The notes: generated by a model from the sequence alone, not told the origin. Positions 7,761 through 15,876 are shown, numbered from the stretch's first letter. The stretch: 64,000 nt of DNA from Amycolatopsis sp. 195334CR (GCF_017309385.1 NZ_JAFJMJ010000001.1:2914001-2978000), one strand, 5' to 3'. Translations and numbers: made by a program.

Positions 7761-8159
7761 ATGTCCGTCACCACCGTTCCGTTCGTGAAACCCCTGATCA
7801 CCGGCGGCCTGACCGCCGCGGCCGTGGCCGGCGCGGCCACCGCGACCGTCGCCGCGGCGGCGGAGTTCGCCGGGATCGTCCCGGTGGTCGGCGGCACGCC
7901 GATCCCGGCGTTCGGCTTCGCCGTGCTGACCGTCCTCTGCTCCGTGCTCGGCCTGGTGCTCGCGCTGGTGCTGGCCCGTTCGGCGCGTCACCCCCGCACG
8001 GCCTTCGTTCGCGGCACTATCGCTCTCACCGCGCTGTCGCTGGTACCGGATGTGCTCGCGGACGCGTCGGTGGCGACGAAGGCGCTGCTGATGCTGACGC
8101 ACGTGGTCGCCGCCGCGATCGTCATCCCGGCCATCGCCCGCCGCCTGTCCGACCGCTGA
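7761..8159 (+). CDS. DUF6069-like four-helix membrane protein
   Basis: A 132-residue membrane protein with four predicted helices (about 10-35, 45-70, 75-95, 100-125) and a very short C-terminal tail, resembling the DUF6069 proteins often found beside ECF sigma operons. No catalytic motif is visible. ATG 7761 is supported by a GGAGG site seven bases upstream. It is followed after 11 bases by the DGPF/YCII gene and then the ECF sigma factor, so all three probably form one transcript; a link to sigma-factor signalling is an inference from position. Confidence 0.65.
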   Translation: MSVTTVPFVKPLITGGLTAAAVAGAATATVAAAAEFAGIVPVVGGTPIPAFGFAVLTVLCSVLGLVLALVLARSARHPRTAFVRGTIALTALSLVPDVLADASVATKALLMLTHVVAAAIVIPAIARRLSDR

Positions 8160-8170
8160 GGGAGTTCGCC

Positions 8171-8521
8171 GTGAAGCAGTACCTGCTCGCCGTCCAGCTC
8201 GACGAGACCACCATGGAGACCGGCGCCGAACTGGACGCGCAGATGGCGCGCACGAGCAAGGTCACCGAGGAGATGCGGGCCGCCGGGACCTGGCTGTTCG
8301 CCGGTGGCCTGCGCCCGTCGCACGCCAGCACGGTGGTCCGGCCGGGCAACGGCACGACCACGATGACCGACGGCCCGTTCGCCGAGACGAAGGAGCAGCT
8401 CGGCGGGTTCTGGGTGATCCAGTGCGAGGACCTCGACCAGGCGCTGGCCTGGGCCGACAAGTGCGCGCTGGCCTGCGGGCGCCCGATCGAGGTGCGGCCG
8501 TTCGACGGCATCGTCGAATGA
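8171..8521 (+). CDS. YCII-related DGPF-motif protein, partner of ECF42 sigma factor
   Basis: This 116-residue protein has the YCII-like ferredoxin fold and the diagnostic DGPF motif in TMTDGPFAETKEQLGGF (about residues 63-79). DGPF proteins are the conserved genomic neighbours of ECF42 sigma factors; they are encoded with and probably regulated by the sigma factor, but their reaction is unknown. GTG 8171 starts 11 bases after the membrane gene. Its stop overlaps the ATG of the sigma gene (ATGA at 8518-8521), implying translational coupling. Confidence 0.85.
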   Translation: MKQYLLAVQLDETTMETGAELDAQMARTSKVTEEMRAAGTWLFAGGLRPSHASTVVRPGNGTTTMTDGPFAETKEQLGGFWVIQCEDLDQALAWADKCALACGRPIEVRPFDGIVE

Positions 8522-9708
8522 GCGTGGACCTCGACGGCGTCTACCGCGCGGAGTACGGCCGGTGCGTGGCGACGCTGACGCGCCTCCTCGGCGACATCGG
8601 GCTCGCCGAGGAGGCGGTGCAGGACGCGTTCGCGGTGGCCGTGCGGAAGTGGCAGGAGGCGCCGCCGGCCAACCCGGGCGCGTGGATCGTGACCACCGCC
8701 CGCAACCGCGCGATCGACCGCCTGCGCCGGGAATCCACCAGGGAGGCCCGGCACGCGCAGGCCTTGCTGCTGCACCAACCCGACGAGCCGGAGGAGGTGG
8801 GACCGGTGCGCGACGACCAGCTCCGGATGATCTTCACCTGCTGCCACCCCTCGCTCTCGCCGCTCGCGCAGACCGCGCTCACGCTGCGGTTGATCGGCGG
8901 GCTGGAGGTGGCCGAGATCGCGCGGGCGTACCTGGTGCCCGAGGCGACGGTCTCGCAGCGGATCGTCCGGGCGAAGAAGAAGATCCGCGACGCGAACATC
9001 CCCTACCGGGTGCCGGGTGCGGCGGAACTCCCCGACCGCCTTTCGTCCGTGCTGACCGTGTTGTACCTGGTGTTCAACGAGGGCTACACGTCGACTTCCG
9101 GCGAGTTGCTGCGGACGGACCTGTGCCTGGAGGCGGTCCGGCTGGCGCGGGCGCTGGCCGGGCTGATGCCCGACGAGCCGGAGGTGACCGGCCTGCTGGC
9201 GTTGTTGCTGCTCACCGAGGCCCGGCGGCCGGCGCGGGTGGGGCCGTCGGGTGAGCTGGTCGTGCTGGCGGAGCAGGACCGGTCGTTGTGGAACCGGGCG
9301 CTGATCGCCGAGGGTCACGAGCTGGTCCGGCAGTGCCTGCGGCGTGGCCGGCCGGGGCCGTACCAGTTGCAGGCCGCGATCAACGCCGTGCACACGGACG
9401 GGCCCGCCACGGACTGGACGCAGGTGCTGGCGCTGTACGACCAGCTGCTGGAGTACGCGCCCACCGCGATCGTGTCGCTGAACCGGGCGGTCGCCGTCGC
9501 GGAGGTGCACGGCCCGGCGCTCGCGTTGGCCACGATCGAGGACCTGGAGTTACCGGGGTACCACCTGCTTCCGGCCACGCGGGCGGATTTCCTGGCGCGG
9601 CTGGACCGCCCGGCCGAGGCAGCGGCGGCCTACGACGAGGCGATCTCCCTGTGCACGAACGACACCGAACGCGCTTTCCTGCAGCAGCGGCGGGACCAGC
9701 TCACCTGA
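8518..9708 (+). CDS. ECF42-type RNA polymerase sigma factor with C-terminal extension
   Basis: Residues 1-75 form sigma region 2 (GLAEEAVQDAFAVAVRKW near 27) and residues 110-165 form region 4 (PEATVSQRIVRAKKKIR near 142). Unlike minimal ECF factors, a further 200 residues follow (LVFNEGYTSTSGELLRTDLC near 182, then TPR-like helices), the extension typical of ECF42 (DUF6596). In that group there is usually no anti-sigma factor and the extension is needed for activity. The gene is coupled to the DGPF gene by ATGA. No target promoter can be called here. Confidence 0.88.
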   Translation: MSVDLDGVYRAEYGRCVATLTRLLGDIGLAEEAVQDAFAVAVRKWQEAPPANPGAWIVTTARNRAIDRLRRESTREARHAQALLLHQPDEPEEVGPVRDDQLRMIFTCCHPSLSPLAQTALTLRLIGGLEVAEIARAYLVPEATVSQRIVRAKKKIRDANIPYRVPGAAELPDRLSSVLTVLYLVFNEGYTSTSGELLRTDLCLEAVRLARALAGLMPDEPEVTGLLALLLLTEARRPARVGPSGELVVLAEQDRSLWNRALIAEGHELVRQCLRRGRPGPYQLQAAINAVHTDGPATDWTQVLALYDQLLEYAPTAIVSLNRAVAVAEVHGPALALATIEDLELPGYHLLPATRADFLARLDRPAEAAAAYDEAISLCTNDTERAFLQQRRDQLT

Positions 9709-9777
9709 GCCGAGTTCACTCTGAGCGTCACCTGGATGGCGGTTGGCGTTCCTCCGGGTGACCCTCCAGCGGGGGAG

Positions 9778-9817
9778 TTATCCACAGAATCCCGAGTTAT
9801 CCCCCGGGTTGTCCACA
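9778..9817. promoter_or_regulatory. Cluster of DnaA boxes between convergent genes
   Basis: Within 40 bases there are a perfect TTATCCACA (9778-9786), a TTATCCCCC (9797-9805, two changes) and a TTGTCCACA (9809-9817), the preferred box in high-GC actinobacteria, all in the same orientation. The 137-base gap lies between two gene ends, so it is not expected to contain a promoter. A DnaA titration or control site is the likely reading; it is not the chromosome origin, as no dnaA/dnaN genes are nearby. Confidence 0.6.
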
Positions 9818-9845
9818 GGTGGAAGGCGTGTGGTAGGGCCTGGCT

Positions 9846-10322
9846 TCACGATTGGGTGGAGCGCTGCCGCCAGGCGCGGGCCTTCTCGCGGTTGCCGCAC
9901 GCGCTCATCGAGCACCACGAGCGGGAACGGTTGCGCGAACGGTCGTAGAACGCCCAGCGGCAGTTGTCGGCCGGGCAGATCTTGACCCGCGAGAACTCGC
10001 CGAGCAACGACAACCGCGTCGCGGCGGCGAGCACGGACCCGACCGCCGAATCCGCGACCAGCGACGGTCCGTTCGCGGTGACCGAAATCCGCACGGGTAT
10101 CTCAACGTCTTCGGCGGGTGCGGCGGTCGTGTCGCCGACCAGCGCGCGGAGCGACTTCCGCGCCGCCCTGGCCTCGGGCACCGGGCACGGGCGCAGATCG
10201 CGCGCGGAAACCCAGGCGCGCCAAGAATCAGCACCGTCCAGCGCGTCGGTGCCCTCCTCGACGTCCAGCGTGTTCAGGAAGTCGAGCACCAGCGTGACAT
10301 CGGCTTCCGGGGTGGTGCGCAC
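9846..10322 (-). CDS. CGNR zinc-finger protein (ABATE domain)
   Basis: A 158-residue protein with the ABATE N-terminal domain (LVLDFLNTLDVEEGTD, residues 11-26) and a C-terminal CGNR zinc finger: Cys116, Cys121, Cys137 and Cys142, the last in SACGNREKARAW. CGNR proteins are putative stress-related transcription regulators in actinobacteria. The GTG at 10322 is chosen because TACACT ends 6 bases before it (leaderless) and the family starts at this point; an upstream in-frame ATG is less likely. It is divergent from a VOC protein and convergent with the ECF42 sigma gene across the DnaA boxes. Confidence 0.85.
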   Translation of the reverse strand: MRTTPEADVTLVLDFLNTLDVEEGTDALDGADSWRAWVSARDLRPCPVPEARAARKSLRALVGDTTAAPAEDVEIPVRISVTANGPSLVADSAVGSVLAAATRLSLLGEFSRVKICPADNCRWAFYDRSRNRSRSWCSMSACGNREKARAWRQRSTQS

Positions 10323-10412
10323 GTCACCAGTGTAGGCGTCACGCGGGTTGTGGCTGCCGACGATAACCGCCATACTTCTCATGCTGGTTACGCAGAACGG
10401 AGAGGATCCCGG

Positions 10413-10790
10413 ATGACCACCGCGGTACCCGCGTTCGGCTCGGTCGTGCTCGACTGCGCCGACACCCTCGAACTGGCCGACTTCTACGCCAAGCTCCTCG
10501 ACTGGCCCGCCGCCGACGGCGACGAGGGCTGGCTGACCCTGACCAACCCGGCGGGCGGGCCCAAGATCGAGTTCCAGCGCGTGGCCGACTTCCGCGCCCC
10601 CGACTGGCCGTCGGCGAAGAAGCCGCAGCAGTTCCACCTCGACCTGACCGTGTCCGACCTGGCCGCCGCGCACGAGCGCGCGGTGCACCTCGGCGCCCGC
10701 CTGCTCGACGACACCCGCGACCACGAGGGCAAGGGCTTCCGCGTCTACGCCGATCCGGCGGGTCACCCGTTCTGCCTCTGCGCTTGCTGA
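10413..10790 (+). CDS. VOC (glyoxalase/bleomycin-resistance fold) protein
   Basis: A 125-residue single-domain vicinal oxygen chelate protein with the two beta-alpha-beta-beta-beta halves: VVLDCADTLELADFYAKLL at residues 11-29 and LTVSDLAAAHERAVHLGA near 77, ending in YADPAGHPFCLC. Members bind metal and include dioxygenases, glyoxalases and antibiotic-binding proteins; substrate cannot be predicted. GGAGAGG lies 9 bases before ATG 10413. A 12-codon upstream reading frame (ATG 10381) ends in the ATGA at this start and could couple translation, but may be chance. Confidence 0.82.
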   Translation: MTTAVPAFGSVVLDCADTLELADFYAKLLDWPAADGDEGWLTLTNPAGGPKIEFQRVADFRAPDWPSAKKPQQFHLDLTVSDLAAAHERAVHLGARLLDDTRDHEGKGFRVYADPAGHPFCLCAC

Positions 10791-10831
10791 GGCGCACCCA
10801 TGCGGCCCCGGTTATGCGTAGGCTGTGACAC

Positions 10832-11248
10832 GTGATTTGTCCGAAGTGCCAGAACCAGATGAGGACGCTGAACAAGAACGGCGTCCACCTCGAACAGTGC
10901 GGTGGCTGCCGCGGCATCTTCCTGGATGCCGGTGAGCTGGAGCAGATCGTCGCGGCCGAGGGCTCCTACTACAGCCATGGCGCGCCGCCGCCGTACGCGG
11001 CGGGCGGGCACATGCCGCGGCACGGCGACTCGCCGAAGCCTTTCCGCGGTGGCCACGGCGACTCGCCGAAGCCCTTCCGCGGCGGCCACGGCGACTCCCC
11101 GCGGCCCTACGGCGGACACGGTGGTCACGGGTACTCGGACTCGCCCCGCGGTTACCGCGGCGGGCACGGGTACGGCGACTCGCCGCGGGCCTACGGCGGG
11201 CACGGGCACAAGCGCCGCAAGAGCTTCCTCGAGAACCTGTTCGACTGA
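10832..11248 (+). CDS. Zinc-ribbon (zf-TFIIB) protein with GGHGDSP-type repeats
   Basis: Residues 1-45 form a TFIIB-type zinc ribbon with Cys3, Cys6, Cys23 and Cys26 (CPKC and CGGC) and the conserved IFLDAGELEQI. The remaining 90 residues are low-complexity: GGHGDSPKPFR-type units repeated about six times, rich in Gly, His, Ser and Tyr, ending in a basic RRKSFLENLF. The His-rich tail could bind metal or nucleic acid. GTG 10832 has TAGGCT (10819-10824) seven bases upstream and no ribosome site, fitting a leaderless mRNA. It is followed after 3 bases by a kinase-like gene. Confidence 0.8.
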   Translation: MICPKCQNQMRTLNKNGVHLEQCGGCRGIFLDAGELEQIVAAEGSYYSHGAPPPYAAGGHMPRHGDSPKPFRGGHGDSPKPFRGGHGDSPRPYGGHGGHGYSDSPRGYRGGHGYGDSPRAYGGHGHKRRKSFLENLFD

Positions 11249-11251
11249 GTA

Positions 11252-11887
11252 GTGCTCGACCTGAAGATCTGCCCGGCGTGTGGTGACCGGGGCGACCACC
11301 CGGTCACCGCCGGCGCCGAACTGGCGTGCGCGCGCTGCGGTCACCACTGGCCGTTCCGCAGGCTGCCGCTGTTCGCGCTCACCGGGCCCAGCGGCGCGGG
11401 CAAGTCCACCGTCGGCCCCCGGCTGGCGGAGAAGCTGAGCGGCCGGGTGGTCGCGCTGGAGCAGGACGTGCTCTGGACCGGCGTGCTGCGCGAGAACTCG
11501 CCTGACGGGTACGGCCACGGCGCGTTCCGCTCCACCTGGCTCCGGATGGCCGCGATGATCCACCAGAGCGGGCGCCCGGTGGTGCTCTGCGGCACGGTGG
11601 CGCCACCGGAGTTCGAGCCGCTGCCCGAGCGCGCCTACTTCGATCCCATCCACTACCTCGCCTTCGTCGCCGAACCGGACGCGCTGGCCGAGCGGCTGCG
11701 CGCGCGACCGGCCTGGCGCGAATGGGACGAGCCGCGGATCGCGGAGATGCTGGAGTTCAACGACTGGCTGCGTGCCTCGGCGGCCACGCTCGACCCGCCG
11801 GTGGAGTTGTTCGACACCACCCGCGCCACCATCGACGACGCGGTCGACCACGCCCTCGCCTGGATCGAAAAGCGCCTACCCGCCTAA
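11252..11887 (+). CDS. P-loop kinase-like protein with N-terminal zinc ribbon
   Basis: The 211-residue protein opens with a zinc ribbon (Cys7, Cys10, Cys26, Cys29) and then has a clear Walker A motif GPSGAGKST (45-53) followed by a small nucleoside/gluconate-kinase-like fold with LEQDVLWTGVLREN near residue 67. It probably phosphorylates a small molecule, but the substrate is not recognisable. GTG 11252 lies 3 bases after the zf-TFIIB stop, so the two zinc-ribbon genes are co-transcribed. Its end overlaps the convergent methyltransferase gene by 12 bases. Confidence 0.75.
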   Translation: MLDLKICPACGDRGDHPVTAGAELACARCGHHWPFRRLPLFALTGPSGAGKSTVGPRLAEKLSGRVVALEQDVLWTGVLRENSPDGYGHGAFRSTWLRMAAMIHQSGRPVVLCGTVAPPEFEPLPERAYFDPIHYLAFVAEPDALAERLRARPAWREWDEPRIAEMLEFNDWLRASAATLDPPVELFDTTRATIDDAVDHALAWIEKRLPA

Positions 11888-13021
11888 CGGCCACCGGTGC
11901 CGGCTGCCCGGGTCGTCCAGCCAGAACTCCTGCCGGTCGCCGTCGACGGTGACACCGAAGCGCGCGCGGCCGGGCTTGCCGAGCTTGCGCCAGCGCACAC
12001 GGGCCTGTTCGGCGAGGTCCCAGAGGTTGCGCGGCCCGCCCTGCGACACCACCAACCGGCCGTTCTCCTCGGCGTGCCGAACCCAGGAACCGTCGGGGTG
12101 CACCAGGTAGACGACGCCCGTTTCCCCGGGGTAGGCGGGTAAAACGCCCTCCAGCGCCAGGCTCGCGAAGAACTCCAGCGGACTCGACGGGCTCAGCACC
12201 GCCGAGACCGGCAACGAGGTGCGGCGCGTTTCGCGGGCGTCGCCGATATCGGACAGCAGCCTGGCCGGGTCGGCGAGCCGATGGGCCCGCAACGGCATGA
12301 AGCGGCCGTCCTTCGCCAGCACCCGGCCGTAGGCAAGGGTGCCCTCCTCGGCGACCAGCCGGACCAGTCCCGCGCCGATCGGCCGGTTCAGCGTGGTGAC
12401 GATCAGCCCGCCCGGGCGCGTCTGCGCCACCCAGTCCGGCGGGATGGTGGACACCGCGCAGGTGCAGAGCACGCGGTCGAACGGCGCACTGCCGGGCAGC
12501 CCGCGCGCCCCGTCGCCGGTGACGCACTCCGGGTGGTGACCGGCTTCGGCGAGCGCGGCGGTGGCGGTCCGCACCAGCGCCGGGTCGATGTCCACAGTGG
12601 ACACGTTCGGAGCGCCGACGCGGTGGCACAGCAGCGCGGTGTTGTACCCGGTGCCGGTGCCCACCTCCAGCACCCGCGCCCGGTCGCCGGTGTGCAGCTC
12701 CTCCAGCATGATCGCCATGATCGTCGGCATGCTGGAGGAACAGGTCGGCGTGCCGGGCAGCGGGCCGTCCGCGCGGGCCCGGTCCCACGCCGAGTCGTCG
12801 CCGTCGAGCTGGGTGACCAGCACCTGGTCGGAGTAGACCTGGTCGAGCCAGCCGTCGTCGCCCGCGGCGACCGCGCGCCAGCCGTCGCCCGCCGCGGCGA
12901 AGAACCGCCGCACGAACAGTTCGCGCGGCACCGCGGCGAAGGCCTCGACCCAGGCGCGCTCGGTCAGCACACCGGACCGCCGCAGGCGGGCGGCCAGCGC
13001 CTGGCTCCGCTCGAGTGCCAT
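11876..13021 (-). CDS. PCMT-like (protein-L-isoaspartate) O-methyltransferase
   Basis: A 381-residue SAM-dependent methyltransferase of the PCMT superfamily: RELFVRRFF near 33, the SAM-binding strand VLEVGTGTGYNTALL (117-131), acidic VDIDPALV near 143 and the DRVLCTCAVSTIPP active-site region near 182. About 150 residues of extra C-terminal sequence follow, longer than classic Pcm (about 210 aa), as in actinobacterial methyltransferases that act on ribosomal peptides or unknown substrates. No RiPP precursor or ATP-grasp gene is visible nearby, so repair of isoaspartyl damage remains the simplest guess. It is divergent from the XRE regulator. Confidence 0.75.
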   Translation of the reverse strand: MALERSQALAARLRRSGVLTERAWVEAFAAVPRELFVRRFFAAAGDGWRAVAAGDDGWLDQVYSDQVLVTQLDGDDSAWDRARADGPLPGTPTCSSSMPTIMAIMLEELHTGDRARVLEVGTGTGYNTALLCHRVGAPNVSTVDIDPALVRTATAALAEAGHHPECVTGDGARGLPGSAPFDRVLCTCAVSTIPPDWVAQTRPGGLIVTTLNRPIGAGLVRLVAEEGTLAYGRVLAKDGRFMPLRAHRLADPARLLSDIGDARETRRTSLPVSAVLSPSSPLEFFASLALEGVLPAYPGETGVVYLVHPDGSWVRHAEENGRLVVSQGGPRNLWDLAEQARVRWRKLGKPGRARFGVTVDGDRQEFWLDDPGSRHRWPLGG

Positions 13022-13061
13022 AAGCCCAGGTTAACCCCGTGACGCAGACCTCACTCGATGG

Positions 13062-13082
13062 TTGCAAGCAGAGTGCTTGCAA
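13062..13082. promoter_or_regulatory. Operator palindrome upstream of XRE regulator
   Basis: TTGCAAGCA (13062-13070) and TGCTTGCAA (13074-13082) are perfect 9-base arms with a 3-base spacer, in the 113-base gap between the methyltransferase and XRE genes. Its position fits an autoregulatory site of the XRE protein. Confidence 0.6.
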
Positions 13083-13134
13083 TAGCTAGCACTGCCGCGT
13101 ACCGTCGGTGGTGTCGAGAGGAGAGGTTCCGCGG

Positions 13135-13572
13135 ATGACCGATTCGGGCGAGCAGCACGGCAAGCCGATGGACAAGGTCGCGGACATCGCTTCCGACATC
13201 GGCGAGTACATCAAGCAGCAGCGCAACAGCGCGAAGATCTCGTTGCGCCAGCTGTCGAAGCTCGCCGGCGTGTCCAACCCGTACTTGAGCCAGATCGAGC
13301 GCGGGGTCCGCAAGCCGAGCGCGGAGATCCTGCAGCAGATCGCGAAGGGTCTGCGCATCTCCGCCGAAGCGCTCTACGTGCAGGCCGGGATCCTCGACCT
13401 GCCGAAGGGCGGACCGGTCGGCGACGCCATCCGCGCCGATCCGGAGCTCAGCGAACGGCAGAAGCAGGTCCTGCTCGACGTGTACGAGTCGTTCCGCCGC
13501 GAGAACCACGTGGCGGAGGCGGCCACCAAGCCACCAGCCACCGCTGGCGAAACCGGAACCAGCAAGGAGTGA
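13135..13572 (+). CDS. XRE-family transcriptional regulator (Rv0474-like)
   Basis: The 145-residue protein has a lambda-repressor-type HTH at about residues 20-80 (SLRQLSKLAGVSNPYLSQIERG near 38) and a charged C-terminal tail with few features. It precedes an HbhA-like gene exactly as Rv0474 precedes hbhA (Rv0475) in M. tuberculosis. ATG 13135 is favoured by GGAGAGG 8-14 bases upstream, over a GTG 27 bases earlier. The next gene begins 8 bases after its stop. Autoregulation through the upstream palindrome is inferred. Confidence 0.88.
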   Translation: MTDSGEQHGKPMDKVADIASDIGEYIKQQRNSAKISLRQLSKLAGVSNPYLSQIERGVRKPSAEILQQIAKGLRISAEALYVQAGILDLPKGGPVGDAIRADPELSERQKQVLLDVYESFRRENHVAEAATKPPATAGETGTSKE

Positions 13573-13580
13573 GGAAGCAG

Positions 13581-14288
13581 ATGAGCACCCCCACCAGCAG
13601 CAACCGCACCGAAGAAGCCCGCAAGAACCTGAACGCCGCGCTGGAGCAGGTGCGCACGCCGCTGCTCGCCGCGCTGGGTGCGGGCAACCTGGCCGCCGAG
13701 GCCGTCGCCGACGCGGTGAACAAGGCCAAGACCCGGGTCACCGAGGGCAGCGAGACCGCCCGCAAGAACATCGAAGAGCTGCCCACCGACGTGGAGAGCC
13801 TCCGCGAGAAGCTGGACCCGGCCGAGCTCCGCAAGGTGATCGACGAGTACACCGACGCGGCGCTGAAGCTGTACCACAAGCTGGCCGAGTCCGGTGAGCA
13901 GGCGTGGGACAAGTTCGCCGCGCAGCCGCAGGTCAAGAACGTGATCGACCAGCTGGAAGAGGTCGTGCACACGGTCGAGGAGCGCGTCGAGGGCGTCACC
14001 GCCGAGACCCGTGAGCGCGTCGAGGACGTGCTGGGCAAGGTCACCCGCAAGACCCGCTCGGTGGGCGAGAAGACCGCCCGCACCGTGGAGAAGGTCGCCG
14101 ACGAGGCCGCCGAGTCCGTCGAGGAGTTCGGCGACGACGTGGCGCACGAGGTCCGCAGCGCGAGCCGCAAGGCCGCCAACCGCACCTCGCCGAAGCCCGC
14201 CACCACCACCCGGCGCAGCACCACCACCAGCACCGGCACGGCGAAGAAGAGCACCGGCAACACCGCCACCCCGAAGACCGAGAAGTAG
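13581..14288 (+). CDS. Heparin-binding hemagglutinin-like coiled-coil protein
   Basis: The 235-residue protein is mostly long amphipathic helix from about residue 8 to 190, rich in Glu, Lys, Ala and Val with heptad spacing (coiled coil), then a tail of about 45 residues of Lys, Thr, Pro and Ser. This layout and the gene position match HbhA (Rv0475), a surface-associated protein with a Lys-rich heparin-binding tail; here the tail is Thr/Lys-rich rather than the PAKKA repeats of mycobacteria, so heparin binding is doubtful. ATG 13581 follows GGAGTGAGGAAG. A strong terminator lies 22 bases after the stop. Confidence 0.75.
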   Translation: MSTPTSSNRTEEARKNLNAALEQVRTPLLAALGAGNLAAEAVADAVNKAKTRVTEGSETARKNIEELPTDVESLREKLDPAELRKVIDEYTDAALKLYHKLAESGEQAWDKFAAQPQVKNVIDQLEEVVHTVEERVEGVTAETRERVEDVLGKVTRKTRSVGEKTARTVEKVADEAAESVEEFGDDVAHEVRSASRKAANRTSPKPATTTRRSTTTSTGTAKKSTGNTATPKTEK

Positions 14289-14309
14289 GTCTTCGCCAGC
14301 GCGGAACCG

Positions 14310-14342
14310 CAGGCCCCGGCACCCGTGAGGTGCCGGGGCCTG
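14310..14342 (+). terminator. Strong 14-bp hairpin terminator
   Basis: Arms 14310-14323 and 14329-14342 pair perfectly over 14 bases with a 5-base loop, just after the HbhA-like gene. There is no U-run. Confidence 0.7.
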
Positions 14343-14375
14343 AGCCGTTCGCCCGGTTTGCCGTACCCTGGCAGC

Positions 14376-14672
14376 GTGCCGTTAATCGCAGGGTGGATCG
14401 TGGACATCATCCACTGGGCCGGGGTGGTGGCTGGTGCGTTCGCGTTCCTGCACTCGCTGACCCAGCGGGCGGACGCCTACACCGCGGCGGACCGCAAGAC
14501 CAAGCCGATCTGGATGGCCATCACCGGTGGCAGCACCGCGGCGATGGCGTTGTTCGGCTTCTACGGGCCGGGCATGATCTTCTGGCTGGCCGGGCTGGTC
14601 GCCTCGCTGGTCTACATAGTGGACGTCCGGCCGAAGCTGATCGAGGTCCAGCGCGGCGGCCACAACTGGTGA
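14376..14672 (+). CDS. DUF2516 membrane protein (Rv0476-like)
   Basis: A 98-residue protein with three hydrophobic segments (about 3-25, 45-65, 68-85) and the DUF2516 pattern, occupying the place of Rv0476 after the HbhA-like gene. Function is unknown. The GTG at 14376 is chosen because TACCCT (14364-14369) ends 6 bases before it and no ribosome site exists, suggesting a leaderless mRNA. It is read separately from the HbhA-like gene, being behind its terminator. Confidence 0.8.
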   Translation: MPLIAGWIVDIIHWAGVVAGAFAFLHSLTQRADAYTAADRKTKPIWMAITGGSTAAMALFGFYGPGMIFWLAGLVASLVYIVDVRPKLIEVQRGGHNW

Positions 14673-14713
14673 GGCCCGTCACCATCCGCAGCGGACGCCA
14701 CTAGCCTGGTCGC

Positions 14714-15265
14714 GTGACCACCTGGACCATCGCCGGTTCCCTTTCGGTCGAACCGGCCACGCAGCGCACCGATCTGCTCGCCGAGCCCGTGGCCAAGGCA
14801 CTGGCCGCCATCGAGCACGAGGTGGGCGTCGCCTCGATCGATCCCGAACTCGCCGACACGGCCGCCTTCTGCGAGGCCTACGGCTCCCCGCTCGCCGCTT
14901 CCGCCAACTGCGTGGTGGTCTCGGGCAAGCGCGCCGGCGAGGTCCGCTACGCCGCGGCCATGGTGCTCGCCACCACTCGCGCAGACGTGAACAACGTGAT
15001 CAAGCGGCGGCTCGACGTTCGCAAGGCGAGCTTCGCGCCGATGGCCGAGGCGGTGGAGCTGACCGGGATGGAGTACGGCGGCATCACCCCGGTCGGGCTG
15101 CCCGAGGGCTGGCCGATCCTGGTGGACAAGGCCGTGGCCGAGGCACCCGAGCTGGTGATCGGCAGCGGCGTCCGCGGCAGCAAGCTGCTCGTCTCGGGGG
15201 CGCTGCTGGCGTCGCTGCCCGGCGCGGAGGTCATCGAGGACCTCGGCAAACCGGTAGCAGGCTGA
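14714..15265 (+). CDS. YbaK/EbsC-family aminoacyl-tRNA deacylase-like protein, copy 1
   Basis: The 183-residue protein has the YbaK/ProX fold: a conserved KR-GE-RYAAAMVLATTR strand region, the IKRRLDVRKASFAPMAEA segment carrying the basic patch, and GGITPVGLPEGWPILVD near residue 122 that lines the pocket. Family members hydrolyse mischarged tRNA (such as Cys- or Ala-tRNAPro) in trans. It is about 80% identical, by eye, to the next gene. GTG 14714 has TAGCCT at 14702-14707 six bases upstream, a leaderless arrangement repeated in copy 2. DUF2516 ends 41 bases upstream. Confidence 0.82.
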   Translation: MTTWTIAGSLSVEPATQRTDLLAEPVAKALAAIEHEVGVASIDPELADTAAFCEAYGSPLAASANCVVVSGKRAGEVRYAAAMVLATTRADVNNVIKRRLDVRKASFAPMAEAVELTGMEYGGITPVGLPEGWPILVDKAVAEAPELVIGSGVRGSKLLVSGALLASLPGAEVIEDLGKPVAG

Positions 15266-15339
15266 CCCGCCGCTTTCCCCCGCGAAACCTGGATCCGCTG
15301 ATATACCTGCGGTATTTCCGGCGTGGCTAGCTTGGCGCG

Positions 15340-15876
15340 GTGACCCGCACTTGGACCATCGCCGGTTCCCTCACCGTCGAACCGGCCATCGAGCGCACCG
15401 AACTCCTCGCCGACCCCGTCGCCAAGGCGCTGACCGAGCTCGAGGGCGAGGTGGGCGTCGCGGAGATCGACCCCGGCCTCGCCGACACCGCGGCCCTCTG
15501 CGCCGCCTACTCCTTCCCGCTGTCCGCCGCCGCCAACTGCGTGGTGCTCTCCGGCAAGCGCACCGGGGAGGTTCGCTACGCTGCGGCGATGGTGCTCGCC
15601 ACGACCCGCGTGAACAACGCGATCAAGCGCCGGATCGACGTGCGCAAGATCAGCTTCGCGCCGATGGCCGAGGCGGTGGAGCTGACCGGGATGGAGTACG
15701 GCGGCATCACCCCGATCGGCCTGCCCGGCGACTGGCCGATCCTGGTGGACAAGGCCGTGGCCGAGGCGCCCGAGCTGGTGCTCGGCAGCGGGATCCGGGG
15801 TAGCAAGCTGCTGGTCTCCGGGGCCTTGGTGGCCTCGCTGCCGGGCGCGGAAGTGGTGGAGGGCTTGGGCAGGTGA
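15340..15876 (+). CDS. YbaK/EbsC-family aminoacyl-tRNA deacylase-like protein, copy 2
   Basis: This 178-residue paralogue of the preceding gene shares the same TWTIAGSL start, the RYAAAMVLATTR segment and GGITPIGLP pocket strand; a two-residue deletion follows ATTR and the C-terminus is shorter. TAGCTT at 15328-15333 stands six bases before GTG 15340, the same promoter layout as copy 1, so the duplication probably included the promoter. Its stop overlaps the start of the cyclodeaminase gene (GTGA at 15873-15876), tying this copy to the downstream operon. Confidence 0.82.
   Translation: MTRTWTIAGSLTVEPAIERTELLADPVAKALTELEGEVGVAEIDPGLADTAALCAAYSFPLSAAANCVVLSGKRTGEVRYAAAMVLATTRVNNAIKRRIDVRKISFAPMAEAVELTGMEYGGITPIGLPGDWPILVDKAVAEAPELVLGSGIRGSKLLVSGALVASLPGAEVVEGLGR

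Noticed and set aside
9778..9817. DnaA boxes as the chromosome origin
   Set aside because: No dnaA, dnaN, rpmH or AT-rich region is nearby and only three boxes are seen.
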